Shown here piece by piece: positions 9,080-16,784 of a DNA stretch of 64,000 nt. A program made the position numbers and the translations under genes. Positions within the stretch are counted from its first letter, which is position 1, and every line of letters begins with the position of its first letter. The notes beneath the pieces were generated by a model. It did no database searches and was not told the origin of the DNA. It worked only from the letters and a program-made list of their open reading frames with translations. The stretch comes from Arachnia propionica (GTDB taxonomy: Bacteria > Actinomycetota > Actinomycetes > Propionibacteriales > Propionibacteriaceae): contig NZ_RQZG01000008.1 of assembly GCF_003859805.1 (NCBI RefSeq), forward strand, positions 1 to 64,000, read 5' to 3'.

Positions 9080-10749
9080 CGGAACTACGACTGACCTCGC
9101 TCGGGGTCGTGGCGGATGCCTGCCTGAACCTCGGGCCCGGGCTCAACGCCCTCACGGGGGAGACCGGGGCGGGCAAGACCATGCTCGTCGCCGGGCTGGG
9201 GCTGCTGCTCGGCGCCCGGGCCGATGCCTCGTTGGTGCGCTCCGGTGAGGGCCGCGCCGTCGTGCAGGGCCGCTGGGACGTCGGTGAGGGGACCAGGACA
9301 CTGGTGGAGGAGCTGGGGGGCAGCCTCGACGACGGGGTGGAGCTGGTCTCGGTGCGTCAGGTGACGGCCCAGGGCCGTTCCCGCGCCGTCATCGGGGGAG
9401 CTGCGGTGCCGGTCAGTGCCGCGGCCTCGCTGCTCGGTGAACTGGCCACCATCCACGGCCAGTCGGAGCAGGTCCGGCTGTCGTCCCCTGAACGGCAGCG
9501 GGAGATCCTCGACCACTACGCCCGGCCCGAGGCGTTGCAGCGGTACCGCGAGAACTACGCCGAGCACCGTCGTCTGGTCGAGGAGCTCACCCGGCTGGAG
9601 ACCGAGGCCCTGGAGCGGGCCCGTGAGGTGGACATGCTCAGGCACGGTCTCGATGAGATCGCAACCGTCGGGCCACGGCCCGGGGAGGACGAGGACCTGG
9701 CGGCCGAGGCACTCCGGCTTGCCGATGCGGATCACCTCAAGCTGCTCGCCAGCCAGGTGCAGACCGCGCTCAGCGGGTCGGAGGAGGACTTCGAGCTGCC
9801 GAGCGCGGTCGGACTCGTCGGTGTCGCCCGCAAGACCTTGCGCACCCTGGCCGATCAGGACCCAGCAGCGCAGGATCTGGCCAACCGGCTGGACGACCTG
9901 GGATACGTCATCGACGACCTCGCGCAGGACATCGCCAGCTACACCGCCGATCTGGTCTCCGATCCGGTGCGTCTGGCCGCCGTCGCGGACCGGCGCGGTG
10001 AGCTCAGCCAGTTGACCCGCAAGTACGGCACCACCATCGACGAGGTCCTCGCCTGGGCCGAGGAGTCCCGGGACCGGCTCGCCGAGTTGGAGGGGGCGGA
10101 TGAGCGCATCGACGAGCTGCGGGAGCAGGTGGCGGAACTGGACCGGGCGTTGACGGCGGACGCGGCCTCGATCACCGCTGACCGGGTGGCGGCATCGAAG
10201 CGACTGGCGAAGGCGGCCCATGCCGAGTTGCAGGCCCTTGCCCTCAAGCACGCCCGGCTGGAGTTCGCGGTCACGGCGGCCCCGCGGGGGCCTCACGGTG
10301 CCGACCGGGTGGAACTGATGTTCACCGCCAACCCGGGCTCCACCCCCGGGCCGCTCGGCAAGGTCGCCTCCGGGGGTGAGCTGTCCCGGGTCCGGTTGGC
10401 CCTGGAGGTGGTGCTGGCGGGTGGAACCCCCGGGCACACCTTCGTCTTCGACGAGGTGGACGCCGGTGTGGGTGGTGCCGTGGGATTGGAGATCGGCCGT
10501 CGTCTCAAGCGGCTGGCGCGCACCTCGCAGGTGATCGTGGTGACCCATCTGGCACAGGTCGCCGCCTTCGCGGACCAGCACTTCGTCATCGCGAAGTCGA
10601 GCCGGGGACAGGTCACCACCTCGGACGTCACCCCGCTCGGTGAGGAGGACCGGGCCGCGGAGCTGGCGCGGATGATGAGCGGGACCGTCGACTCCTCGGC
10701 GGCCATCGAACACGCCACCGAGCTGTTGGAACTCGCCTCGCAGGGTTAG
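9073..10749 (+). CDS. recN: DNA repair protein RecN
   Basis: SMC-like ATPase of 558 residues acting in double-strand break repair. The Walker A GETGAGKT is at 29-36, followed by the RecN signature HGQSEQVRLSSPERQREILDH. The middle (about 170-390) is a coiled coil, and the C-terminal half has the ABC signature ASGGELSRVRLAL, Walker B FVFDEVDAGVGG and the H-loop VVTHLAQVAAFAD. The ATG at 9073 follows a GGGGAGAG ribosome site and overlaps nadK; an upstream in-frame start would intrude further. No LexA box was found before it, so any SOS control would need an upstream operon promoter. Confidence 0.95.
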   Translation: MLTELRLTSLGVVADACLNLGPGLNALTGETGAGKTMLVAGLGLLLGARADASLVRSGEGRAVVQGRWDVGEGTRTLVEELGGSLDDGVELVSVRQVTAQGRSRAVIGGAAVPVSAAASLLGELATIHGQSEQVRLSSPERQREILDHYARPEALQRYRENYAEHRRLVEELTRLETEALERAREVDMLRHGLDEIATVGPRPGEDEDLAAEALRLADADHLKLLASQVQTALSGSEEDFELPSAVGLVGVARKTLRTLADQDPAAQDLANRLDDLGYVIDDLAQDIASYTADLVSDPVRLAAVADRRGELSQLTRKYGTTIDEVLAWAEESRDRLAELEGADERIDELREQVAELDRALTADAASITADRVAASKRLAKAAHAELQALALKHARLEFAVTAAPRGPHGADRVELMFTANPGSTPGPLGKVASGGELSRVRLALEVVLAGGTPGHTFVFDEVDAGVGGAVGLEIGRRLKRLARTSQVIVVTHLAQVAAFADQHFVIAKSSRGQVTTSDVTPLGEEDRAAELARMMSGTVDSSAAIEHATELLELASQG

Positions 10750-10752
10750 CCT
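10747..10752 (+). promoter_or_regulatory. -10 TAGCCT of pncA (leaderless start)
   Basis: The TAG stop of recN is the first half of this hexamer. The ATG of pncA is 6 bases downstream. Confidence 0.5.
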
Positions 10753-10758
10753 CGATGC

Positions 10759-11319
10759 ATGACACGTGCACTGATCGTCGTTGACGTCCAACGGGACTTC
10801 TGTGAAGGAGGGTCCCTCGCCGTCGCCGGAGGGGCAGCGGTGGCTGCTGCCGTCGATGACCTGCTGGCCGGTGACCACGGTTACGACCTGGTGGTCGCGA
10901 CCAGGGATCACCACATCGACCCGGGGAGCCACTTCAGCACGCAGCCGGACTACGTGGACTCCTGGCCGGTGCACTGCGTGGCGGGGACCCCGGGGGCAGA
11001 GTTGCACCCCGATCTGACCTTCACCGCCTGGGACGGGGTCTTCCTCAAGGGGCAGCACACCGCCGCCTACTCCGGTTTCGAGGGGGCCGAGGCCGATTCG
11101 GGAGTCCCCTTGGCCGCGTTCCTGCGTGACCGGGGGGTCACGGCGGTGGACGTGTGTGGGATCGCCACCGACCACTGCGTGGACGCGACGGCGCGTGACG
11201 CGGTCAGGGAGGGGTTCGACGTGACGGTGCTGGAGGGGCTCACCGCGGCCGTGCAGCCCGAGGGGTTGGTCGAGTTGCGGCGGGAATGGGCCAGGAACCG
11301 GATCGCACACACACCCTGA
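10759..11319 (+). CDS. pncA: nicotinamidase / pyrazinamidase
   Basis: Cytoplasmic amidase that turns nicotinamide into nicotinate for NAD salvage, and would also activate pyrazinamide. At 186 residues it matches the family length. The catalytic triad is visible as Asp9 (VDVQRDF), Lys97 (FLKGQ) and Cys140 (GIATDHCV). The metal ligands Asp50, His52, His58 and His72 are all present (TRDHHIDPGSHF and PVHC). It sits alone behind its own promoter, with no ribosome site before the ATG, and is the last housekeeping gene before the LPXTG/LCP island. Confidence 0.95.
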   Translation: MTRALIVVDVQRDFCEGGSLAVAGGAAVAAAVDDLLAGDHGYDLVVATRDHHIDPGSHFSTQPDYVDSWPVHCVAGTPGAELHPDLTFTAWDGVFLKGQHTAAYSGFEGAEADSGVPLAAFLRDRGVTAVDVCGIATDHCVDATARDAVREGFDVTVLEGLTAAVQPEGLVELRREWARNRIAHTP

Positions 11320-11337
11320 AACATGTCATCCGAAAGG

Positions 11338-11367
11338 TTGATCATGGATTTGATGCTGCGCTAGTGT
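11338..11367 (+). promoter_or_regulatory. promoter of first LPXTG paralog (TTGATC - 18 - TAGTGT)
   Basis: -35 TTGATC (11338-11343), 18-base spacer, -10 TAGTGT (11362-11367). The block CCGAAAGGTTG at 11330-11340 recurs exactly at 13270-13280 in front of the second paralog, with identical spacing. The leader to the ATG is about 90 nt. Confidence 0.6.
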
Positions 11368-11463
11368 GACGCCACGGGGGGAGAGCTGGGGGGACGACAT
11401 CAATGGATTTCACGCACTGGCACGCCCTCAACGATCCAACGACTCCACGGAAGGGGAGTTCTC

Positions 11464-12309
11464 ATGAAGTTGAAGCGCACATGTGCCAGCATCGCCGCCG
11501 CCTCGCTCCTGTTCGGCCTCGGTGTCACCCAGGCGCAGGCCTACGGGACCGCATACGGCCACTCGGTGGGAAACCTGGTCGACGGCTGGGCCCCGGTGGG
11601 CCTCCACGGGTCCTGTGGTGATGCGGCCAAGCACGCGGTCATCAGTGTCAGTCCAGCCGCCTCCGTCAAACCCGTCACCGGTGACCAGGGCAGCGTGGAG
11701 GGGGATGCCCTGCGTTTCCAGAAGCCCCTCAAGGGCGACGAGAGATGGAACGTGCTGGTGAGCGCCACCGGCAGCATCAAGGTCAACATCTCCTGCGTGG
11801 CCTCCTACAACTACAGCACGAAGACGATCACCCATGACCTGGAGATCGACACCACCAAGCCGACCAACGGAGCCACCGGGCAGAGTGTCATCGCCAGGGC
11901 GGTGAACGGAGAGTTCGTCCCCGGGGCCGAGGTCGAGCTCGAGGTCAGCGGATACCAGGGCCATGACGACCTGGTCGTGACCATGTACTCCGCCCCCGTG
12001 GTGCTGGGCTCCTTCACCGCCGATGAGCTGGGACAGGGCAGGACCAGGGTGCGGATCCCGGAGGATGCCACCGAGGGCACCCACCACCTCGTGGTCAGTG
12101 GCACCCACCACACCGCGGCCTTCGCCCTGAAGGTCGTCAGGCCCGCCACGGCCGCTCCCGGCCAGGGCGGTGCTGAACCCGGGCCGATCAAGCCCGGTGC
12201 CGAAGCCACGAAGCCCGGCAAGGCCCAGGGGCAGGCGGCTGGAAAGGCAGGAAAGCCGGGGAAGCCGGTGAAGGCTGGCCGCCCCGGTCTGCCGCGCACC
12301 GGTGCCTGA
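11464..12309 (+). CDS. secreted surface protein ending in bare LPRTGA (paralog 1)
   Basis: Exported protein of 281 residues. Signal peptide 1-25 (cleavage after TQAQA); a first domain with two conserved cysteines (HGSCG and NISCV), probably a disulfide; then an Ig-like domain of the type seen in actinobacterial surface proteins (DDLVVTMYSAPVVLG to EGTHHLVVSG). A Lys/Pro/Gly-rich linker leads to GLPRTGA and then the stop. A normal sorting signal would continue with a membrane helix and basic tail; both are missing. A strong ribosome site (GGAAGGGGAG) precedes the ATG. It is paralogous to the protein at 13348 and its stop lies 4 bases before the LCP start, so it is co-transcribed with the ligase. 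Confidence 0.85.
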   Translation: MKLKRTCASIAAASLLFGLGVTQAQAYGTAYGHSVGNLVDGWAPVGLHGSCGDAAKHAVISVSPAASVKPVTGDQGSVEGDALRFQKPLKGDERWNVLVSATGSIKVNISCVASYNYSTKTITHDLEIDTTKPTNGATGQSVIARAVNGEFVPGAEVELEVSGYQGHDDLVVTMYSAPVVLGSFTADELGQGRTRVRIPEDATEGTHHLVVSGTHHTAAFALKVVRPATAAPGQGGAEPGPIKPGAEATKPGKAQGQAAGKAGKPGKPVKAGRPGLPRTGA

Positions 12310-12313
12310 TCCG

Positions 12314-13264
12314 ATGACCACTGTGGACCGCCCCGCCCCAAGCCGTGCGGGGCGGTTCCGCACTCGGCGATGGGTGGTTGCCCTGGCGGCGCTGGCACTG
12401 GTGATCTCGCTCGTCACCGTCGCGTCGCTGTGTTTCCTGGAGCGCCGCGCCTCGCGCATCGACGTCGTCCTCCACCACTCCGAAGGGGCGGGACGCACCC
12501 TGCTCGTCGTCGGGATCGACGACCGGGAGCAGGCCCCGGGGGCAAGCGTCGACTTCGGGGAGCCCGGCTCTGATCCGGGGGCCCGAGCCGATGTGATCCT
12601 GGCGCTCCGGACCGGCCCCGGGGGGCTCAGCGCAGTCTCCATCACGCGTGACCTGCTGCTCGAGTACGAGCCTCAGCACTATGACCGGGCAGCCACCACC
12701 TGGTTGCGGGGGCCGCAGGCCTTCGTCGACGGGATCTGTCGCACCCTGAAGATGCCGGTGGACCACCTGGTCGTGGTGAACCTGCGTGGTTTCGTGACCC
12801 TGGTGGACGCCGTCGGTGGGGTCGAGGTGGATCTCGCGGAACCACGTCGTGACCCCTGGGCCCACATCGACCTCCCGGCAGGCCCGCAACTCCTCGACGG
12901 CCGTGCTGCGCTGGGGCATGTGCGCAGCCGTCAGGCAGAGGTGTTCCGTGATGGAGCGTGGATCGCGGACCCCGAAGGTGCTCGGGGGCGGCAGCGGCGC
13001 AGCGGCGAGATGCTACGGGCCGTGGTGAAGAAGCTGCCGCGGAACCCGGGCGCGTTGTACGGCCTGGCCTGGGACCTGCTTCCCGAGATCGGTCTCGATC
13101 ATGAGGTCGGCCTGCTCGATCTCGTGGCCTACCGTGAGGTCCCGGAGGACGTGGAGGTGCTGCCGGTGGCTGGCGGCGCAGACCCCGACGACTGGGTGGC
13201 CTGGGACGTCCCCGAGACCCATGCCGCACTGGAGGCACTCGGCATGGCCCCGGGCTGCGCCTGA
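12314..13264 (+). CDS. LCP-family (LytR-CpsA-Psr) glycopolymer transferase
   Basis: Membrane enzyme of 316 residues. A single membrane segment (about 20-42) places the catalytic domain outside. LCP features are the strand LLVVGIDDRE, an Asp in ARADVILAL, the key Arg of SITRDLL, VNLRGFVTLVDAVGGVEVDL and the C-terminal Arg pair in GHVRSRQ. The family moves polyprenyl-linked glycans onto peptidoglycan or, in Actinomyces, onto a surface protein. A GTG at 12302 is an alternative start that would overlap the previous stop; the ATG at 12314 was chosen. It is flanked on both sides by LPXTG paralogs, which suggests these are acceptors or co-regulated wall components (inference). Confidence 0.88.
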   Translation: MTTVDRPAPSRAGRFRTRRWVVALAALALVISLVTVASLCFLERRASRIDVVLHHSEGAGRTLLVVGIDDREQAPGASVDFGEPGSDPGARADVILALRTGPGGLSAVSITRDLLLEYEPQHYDRAATTWLRGPQAFVDGICRTLKMPVDHLVVVNLRGFVTLVDAVGGVEVDLAEPRRDPWAHIDLPAGPQLLDGRAALGHVRSRQAEVFRDGAWIADPEGARGRQRRSGEMLRAVVKKLPRNPGALYGLAWDLLPEIGLDHEVGLLDLVAYREVPEDVEVLPVAGGADPDDWVAWDVPETHAALEALGMAPGCA

Positions 13265-13277
13265 GTCGGCCGAAAGG

Positions 13278-13307
13278 TTGGCCAGGACCTTAACTTTCGA
13301 CTACTGT
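13278..13307 (+). promoter_or_regulatory. promoter of second LPXTG paralog (TTGGCC - 18 - TACTGT)
   Basis: -35 TTGGCC (13278-13283), 18-base spacer, -10 TACTGT (13302-13307), preceded by the same CCGAAAGGTTG block (13270-13280) found before paralog 1. The leader is about 35 nt. Confidence 0.6.
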
Positions 13308-13347
13308 CTGTGCTGACCAGACATTCCGTCGTCGAAGGACCCGCCCG

Positions 13348-14223
13348 ATGTTGAAACGCCTGCTCGTGGGCACCGCCACCATCTCCCTGTCGGCCACCCT
13401 GGCAGTCGGCCAGGCCTGGGCTGACGAGCTGGTCGAGCCCAGCGAGTATCCCTACCCGGGAGAGCCGGGAGTCACGTGGTACATCGGTCGCCACAGCGAC
13501 GGCTGGGCCCCCGTCACGCTGAACGGTGAATGTGGGCCAGGCACCAAACGCGTGGAGCTGGAGTTCGCCCCGGCGGGTTCGGTCTCCCTGCTCGGTCACG
13601 AAGGCAGGCGCACGGCCGACGGCAGGCTCGGCCTCACCCTCCCCCTGGAGGTCACGGCACCCTGGACGGTGCTGACGAGTGCGACCGGACAGATCACCGT
13701 CGACGTCTCCTGCATCGTCGAGGACGACGTGGTGGACCGGCACTGGAACCCACGGATCGACACCGCGACGCCCGACCCGGACGCCCCGGGAGTCACCGCC
13801 ACCCCGGTCGACCAGGTCTTCCATCCCGGCGGGGAGATCGAGATCGCGGTTCAGGGATTCAAGGCCGACGACGATCTCACCGTCGAGATGTACTCCACCC
13901 CGGTCAGGCTCGGCACGGCACGTACCGATGCCAGGGGCAGCGCCCTGATCCGCTCGAGGATCCCCGACGACACCACCGAGGGCACGCACCACATCGTGGT
14001 GACCGGCAGCGACGGCCGGCGTGCCCTGTTCCGCTTCCGGGTGGGCCCGAAACCGAGCCTCAGGCCCTCACCCCGATCGACCACGCCGCAGAGCGCGGGG
14101 TCCGACACCCCGCAGGCCGCGACCGTGTCCCGGGCCGGGCGGCCGCACCCCGCTGGAACACATCACACCGTTCGCCGCACCCCCACCGCCACTCGCCCCG
14201 GACTTCCCAGCACCGGTTCCTGA
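13348..14223 (+). CDS. secreted surface protein ending in bare LPSTGS (paralog 2)
   Basis: Exported protein of 291 residues, paralogous to the one at 11464. Signal peptide 1-27 (cleavage after GQAWA); a two-cysteine first domain sharing DGWAPVTLNGECG and VLTSATG with its sister; an Ig-like domain with DDLTVEMYSTPVRLG and TEGTHHIVVTG; and a Ser/Thr/Pro/Arg-rich stalk. It stops right after GLPSTGS, again without membrane helix or basic tail. Independent loss of the same tail in both copies by chance is unlikely, so this end is probably functional. It has its own promoter rather than relying on the LCP transcript. Confidence 0.85.
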   Translation: MLKRLLVGTATISLSATLAVGQAWADELVEPSEYPYPGEPGVTWYIGRHSDGWAPVTLNGECGPGTKRVELEFAPAGSVSLLGHEGRRTADGRLGLTLPLEVTAPWTVLTSATGQITVDVSCIVEDDVVDRHWNPRIDTATPDPDAPGVTATPVDQVFHPGGEIEIAVQGFKADDDLTVEMYSTPVRLGTARTDARGSALIRSRIPDDTTEGTHHIVVTGSDGRRALFRFRVGPKPSLRPSPRSTTPQSAGSDTPQAATVSRAGRPHPAGTHHTVRRTPTATRPGLPSTGS

Positions 14224-14294
14224 GCGTCGGGTCGCGGCGCCATCCCGCGGCGGTGCATCCTTGGAGGGTCGTGCAACAGGGAAGGAGTCGTGGG

Positions 14295-14924
14295 ATGGAG
14301 TGGGATCGTCCGATGGCATGGGAGGTGACCGGCCGCGTCGAGCTCGGCGCAGGACGGGTCTCCACTTTCGTCGACGAGACGGTGCTCACCCCGTCGGGGG
14401 AGGTCATGAACCGGCAGTTCCTCACCCACCCCGGTGCCGTGGCCGTGGTGTGCTGGGACGAGGAACGTGACGCCATCGCGGTGGTTCGGCAGTACCGCCA
14501 TCCGGTTCGGATGGAGCTGGTCGAGATCCCGGCCGGGCTGCTCGACCTGGCAGGGGAGCCCTTCGTCGCCGCGGCACAACGGGAGCTCGCGGAGGAGGCC
14601 GAACTGGCTGCCGATCGCTGGGAGGTGCTGGTGGACATCTGCTCCACCCCGGGAGCCTGTGAGGAGTCCCTGCGGATCTTCCTGGCCCGTGGCCCCCACC
14701 CGGTGTCGCGGCCTGAAGGGTTCGTGCTGGAGGGCGAGGAGGCCCACATGAGTGCGGCCTGGGTGGGCCGGACCGAGCTCGTCGACGCGGTGCTGGCGGG
14801 GCGGTGCCAGTCCCCGTCGTTGGTCTCGGGTGTCCTGGCGTTGGAGACCGCACGCCTTGCCGGCAGGCTCGATGCGCTGCGTCCCGCCGATGCCCCGTGG
14901 CCGATCCGGGACCGGCGCGGGTGA
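14295..14924 (+). CDS. Nudix hydrolase, ADP-ribose pyrophosphatase type
   Basis: Cytoplasmic pyrophosphatase of 209 residues, probably acting on ADP-ribose. The ADPRase-style region IPAGLLDLAGEPFVAAAQRE runs into LAEEAEL. The Nudix box has REL-x-EE but Glu replaces the usual Gly after EE, and the first Gly is one residue further from the Glu than in the standard box, a form consistent with the actinobacterial family next to xerD (Rv1700 in mycobacteria). The ATG at 14295 has a GGAAGGAG site about 9 bases before it; a longer open frame upstream lies inside the preceding gene. The end overlaps xerD by GTGA. Confidence 0.87.
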   Translation: MEWDRPMAWEVTGRVELGAGRVSTFVDETVLTPSGEVMNRQFLTHPGAVAVVCWDEERDAIAVVRQYRHPVRMELVEIPAGLLDLAGEPFVAAAQRELAEEAELAADRWEVLVDICSTPGACEESLRIFLARGPHPVSRPEGFVLEGEEAHMSAAWVGRTELVDAVLAGRCQSPSLVSGVLALETARLAGRLDALRPADAPWPIRDRRG

Positions 14925-15832
14925 GACCGGCCGAGGACGCGGTCAGACAGTACCTGGCCCACGTCACCGTCGAACGGGGGCTGCAGGCCAACACCGTCGC
15001 CGCCTATCGGAGGGACCTGGCCCGCTACATCGGTTTCCTGGCGGAGCGGGGGATCGACGACCTCGCTGAGGTCAGCCCGATCGAGATCAGCGAGTACGTC
15101 CGCGACCTGGCCGCCGGGATGAAGGCCTCCTCGGTGGCCAGGCTCGTCAGCAGCGTGCGCAACCTGCACGGTTTCGCCCACGAGGAGGGCCTCACCGAGA
15201 CCAACCCGGCATCCCGGACCGCCCCACCCAAACTGGGCCAACGCCTGCCCAAGGCCCTCACCGTCGCCGAGGTGGCGGCGCTGCTCGACGTGCCGGACCG
15301 GCAGGACCCGATCGGGTTGCGGGACGCGCTGCTGCTGGAACTGCTCTACGGCACCGGGGCCAGGATCTCGGAGATCACCGACCTCGACGTGGATGACGTG
15401 CAGGCGGTCCTGGCGGAACCTGCCAGTGGCCTCAGACTCACGGGAAAAGGCGGCAAGGAACGGGTCGTGCCGCTGGGGGAGCACGCCTTGACGGCCATCG
15501 ATGCCTACCTGGTGCGGGCCCGGCCCGGGCTGGCCGCCAAGGGGCGGGCAGGTGGAGCGCTGCTGCTGAACCGCCTCGGACGTCGGCTCTCGCGCAGCTC
15601 CGCCCACGCCATCGTCGTCCAGTGCGCCCAGCGCGCCGGGATCACCGCCGAGGTCTCGCCGCACTCCTTGAGGCACTCCTACGCCACGCACCTCCTGGAG
15701 GGTGGGGCGGACGTGCGGGTGGTGCAGGAACTGCTCGGGCACTCCTCCGTGGTCACCACCCAGATCTACACGCTGGTGACGATCGACACGCTGCGTGAGG
15801 TCTACGCCGGGGCGCATCCCCGCGCGCGATGA
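14921..15832 (+). CDS. xerD: tyrosine recombinase XerD
   Basis: Site-specific recombinase of 303 residues resolving chromosome dimers at dif with XerC. The N-terminal SAM-like core-binding domain spans about 1-95. Catalytic residues are Arg148 (GTGARISE), Lys177 (GKGGKER), His248 and Arg251 (HSLRHSY), His274 (LLGHSS) and Tyr283 (QIYT). The GTG start overlaps the Nudix stop. Length, neighbours (Nudix before, parA/scpAB after) and the absence of integrase-type extensions favour housekeeping XerD over a phage integrase. Confidence 0.93.
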   Translation: MRPAEDAVRQYLAHVTVERGLQANTVAAYRRDLARYIGFLAERGIDDLAEVSPIEISEYVRDLAAGMKASSVARLVSSVRNLHGFAHEEGLTETNPASRTAPPKLGQRLPKALTVAEVAALLDVPDRQDPIGLRDALLLELLYGTGARISEITDLDVDDVQAVLAEPASGLRLTGKGGKERVVPLGEHALTAIDAYLVRARPGLAAKGRAGGALLLNRLGRRLSRSSAHAIVVQCAQRAGITAEVSPHSLRHSYATHLLEGGADVRVVQELLGHSSVVTTQIYTLVTIDTLREVYAGAHPRAR

Positions 15833-15849
15833 CGTCCGCCGACATGCCC

Positions 15850-15855
15850 TAGGAT
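15850..15855 (+). promoter_or_regulatory. -10 TAGGAT candidate for parA-scpAB-rluB
   Basis: TAGGAT in the short gap after xerD, followed by a strong AGGAGG at 15875-15880 and the GTG at 15885. The gap itself is only 52 bases. Confidence 0.4.
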
Positions 15856-15884
15856 GGTCTTGTCGACAAAATCCAGGAGGCGTA

Positions 15885-16784
15885 GTGGCCGACGAGCTGT
15901 TCAAGGTACCGGATGCCCCGGCCGAGTCCACCCTTGTCAAGGGCGAGATCGGGCCGACCGGCAGACCGCTTCCCGAACTGCGGGTGCCCACCCCGCCGGA
16001 TCCGGGACGGGAGATGGACGCGACCATCATCGCGATGTGCAACCAGAAGGGCGGGGTCGGCAAGACCACCACCACCATCAACCTGGGGGCGGCCCTCGTC
16101 GAGATCGGCCACCGGGTGCTGCTGGTGGACTTCGACCCGCAGGGATCCCTCTCGGTCGGACTCGGGGTCAACCCGCACACCCTGGAACGCAGTGTCTACA
16201 ACCTGCTGCTCAGCAAGGAGTACACCGTCGACGAGGTGATCCAGCCCACCAGCGTCCCCGAACTGGACATCCTGCCCTCCAACATCGACCTGTCCGCGGC
16301 CGAGGTTCAGCTGGTCAGCGAGGTGGCACGGGAACAGACCCTCACCCGGGTGCTCGCCCCGCTGCGTGACCGCTACGACTTCATCCTCGTCGACTGCGCC
16401 CCCAGCCTGGGACTGCTCACCATCAACGCGTTGACCGCCAGCGACTACGTCATCATGCCCCTGGAGTGCGAGTTCTTCGCCCTCAGGGGCATCGCGCTGC
16501 TCACCGACACCATCTCCAAGGTGGCGGAGCGTCTCAACCCGAAACTGAGGATCATGGGCATCCTCGGCACCATGTACGACGGCCGCACCCTGCATTCCCG
16601 TGAGGTGCTGGAACGGGTGGTGCAGGCCTTCGGCGACGACGTGTTCCACACCGTCATCCGCCGCACCGTGAAGTTCCCGGAGACCACCGTGGCCGGCGAA
16701 CCGATCACCACCTACGCCTCGGCCTCGCCCGGCGCCGACGCCTACCGGATGCTGGCCAGGGAGGTGCTGCTCAAGTGTCGCTGA
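15885..16784 (+). CDS. parA: ParA-family chromosome partitioning ATPase
   Basis: Deviant Walker ATPase of 299 residues. A 44-residue N-terminal extension precedes the core, which begins MDATIIAMCNQ. The deviant Walker A KGGVGKTT is at 55-62, with VDFDPQGSLS (A') and FILVDCAPSLGLLT (Walker B). Such a second ParA, distinct from the oriC-proximal ParA/Soj, sits upstream of scpAB in many actinobacteria. No ParB follows; instead a small RHH-like gene overlaps its end by 10 bases. AGGAGG lies 4 bases before the GTG. The operon reads parA, RHH-like, scpA, scpB, rluB. Confidence 0.92.
   Translation: MADELFKVPDAPAESTLVKGEIGPTGRPLPELRVPTPPDPGREMDATIIAMCNQKGGVGKTTTTINLGAALVEIGHRVLLVDFDPQGSLSVGLGVNPHTLERSVYNLLLSKEYTVDEVIQPTSVPELDILPSNIDLSAAEVQLVSEVAREQTLTRVLAPLRDRYDFILVDCAPSLGLLTINALTASDYVIMPLECEFFALRGIALLTDTISKVAERLNPKLRIMGILGTMYDGRTLHSREVLERVVQAFGDDVFHTVIRRTVKFPETTVAGEPITTYASASPGADAYRMLAREVLLKCR

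Noticed and set aside
9085-11310. 741-residue open frame on the minus strand opposite recN and pncA
   Set aside because: Antisense shadow of two clear genes in high-GC DNA; the translation has no recognisable motifs.
12300-12440. Frameshift joining the first LPXTG protein to the membrane helix and basic residues at the LCP start
   Set aside because: The helix belongs to the LCP protein in its correct frame, and the second paralog ends at the same point with no helix after it.
14921-15832. Phage or integron integrase
   Set aside because: Length, conserved neighbours and lack of att-like repeats fit housekeeping XerD.
14060-16180. 706-residue minus-strand frame opposite Nudix, xerD and parA
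   Set aside because: Same shadow effect; no start signal and no domain.
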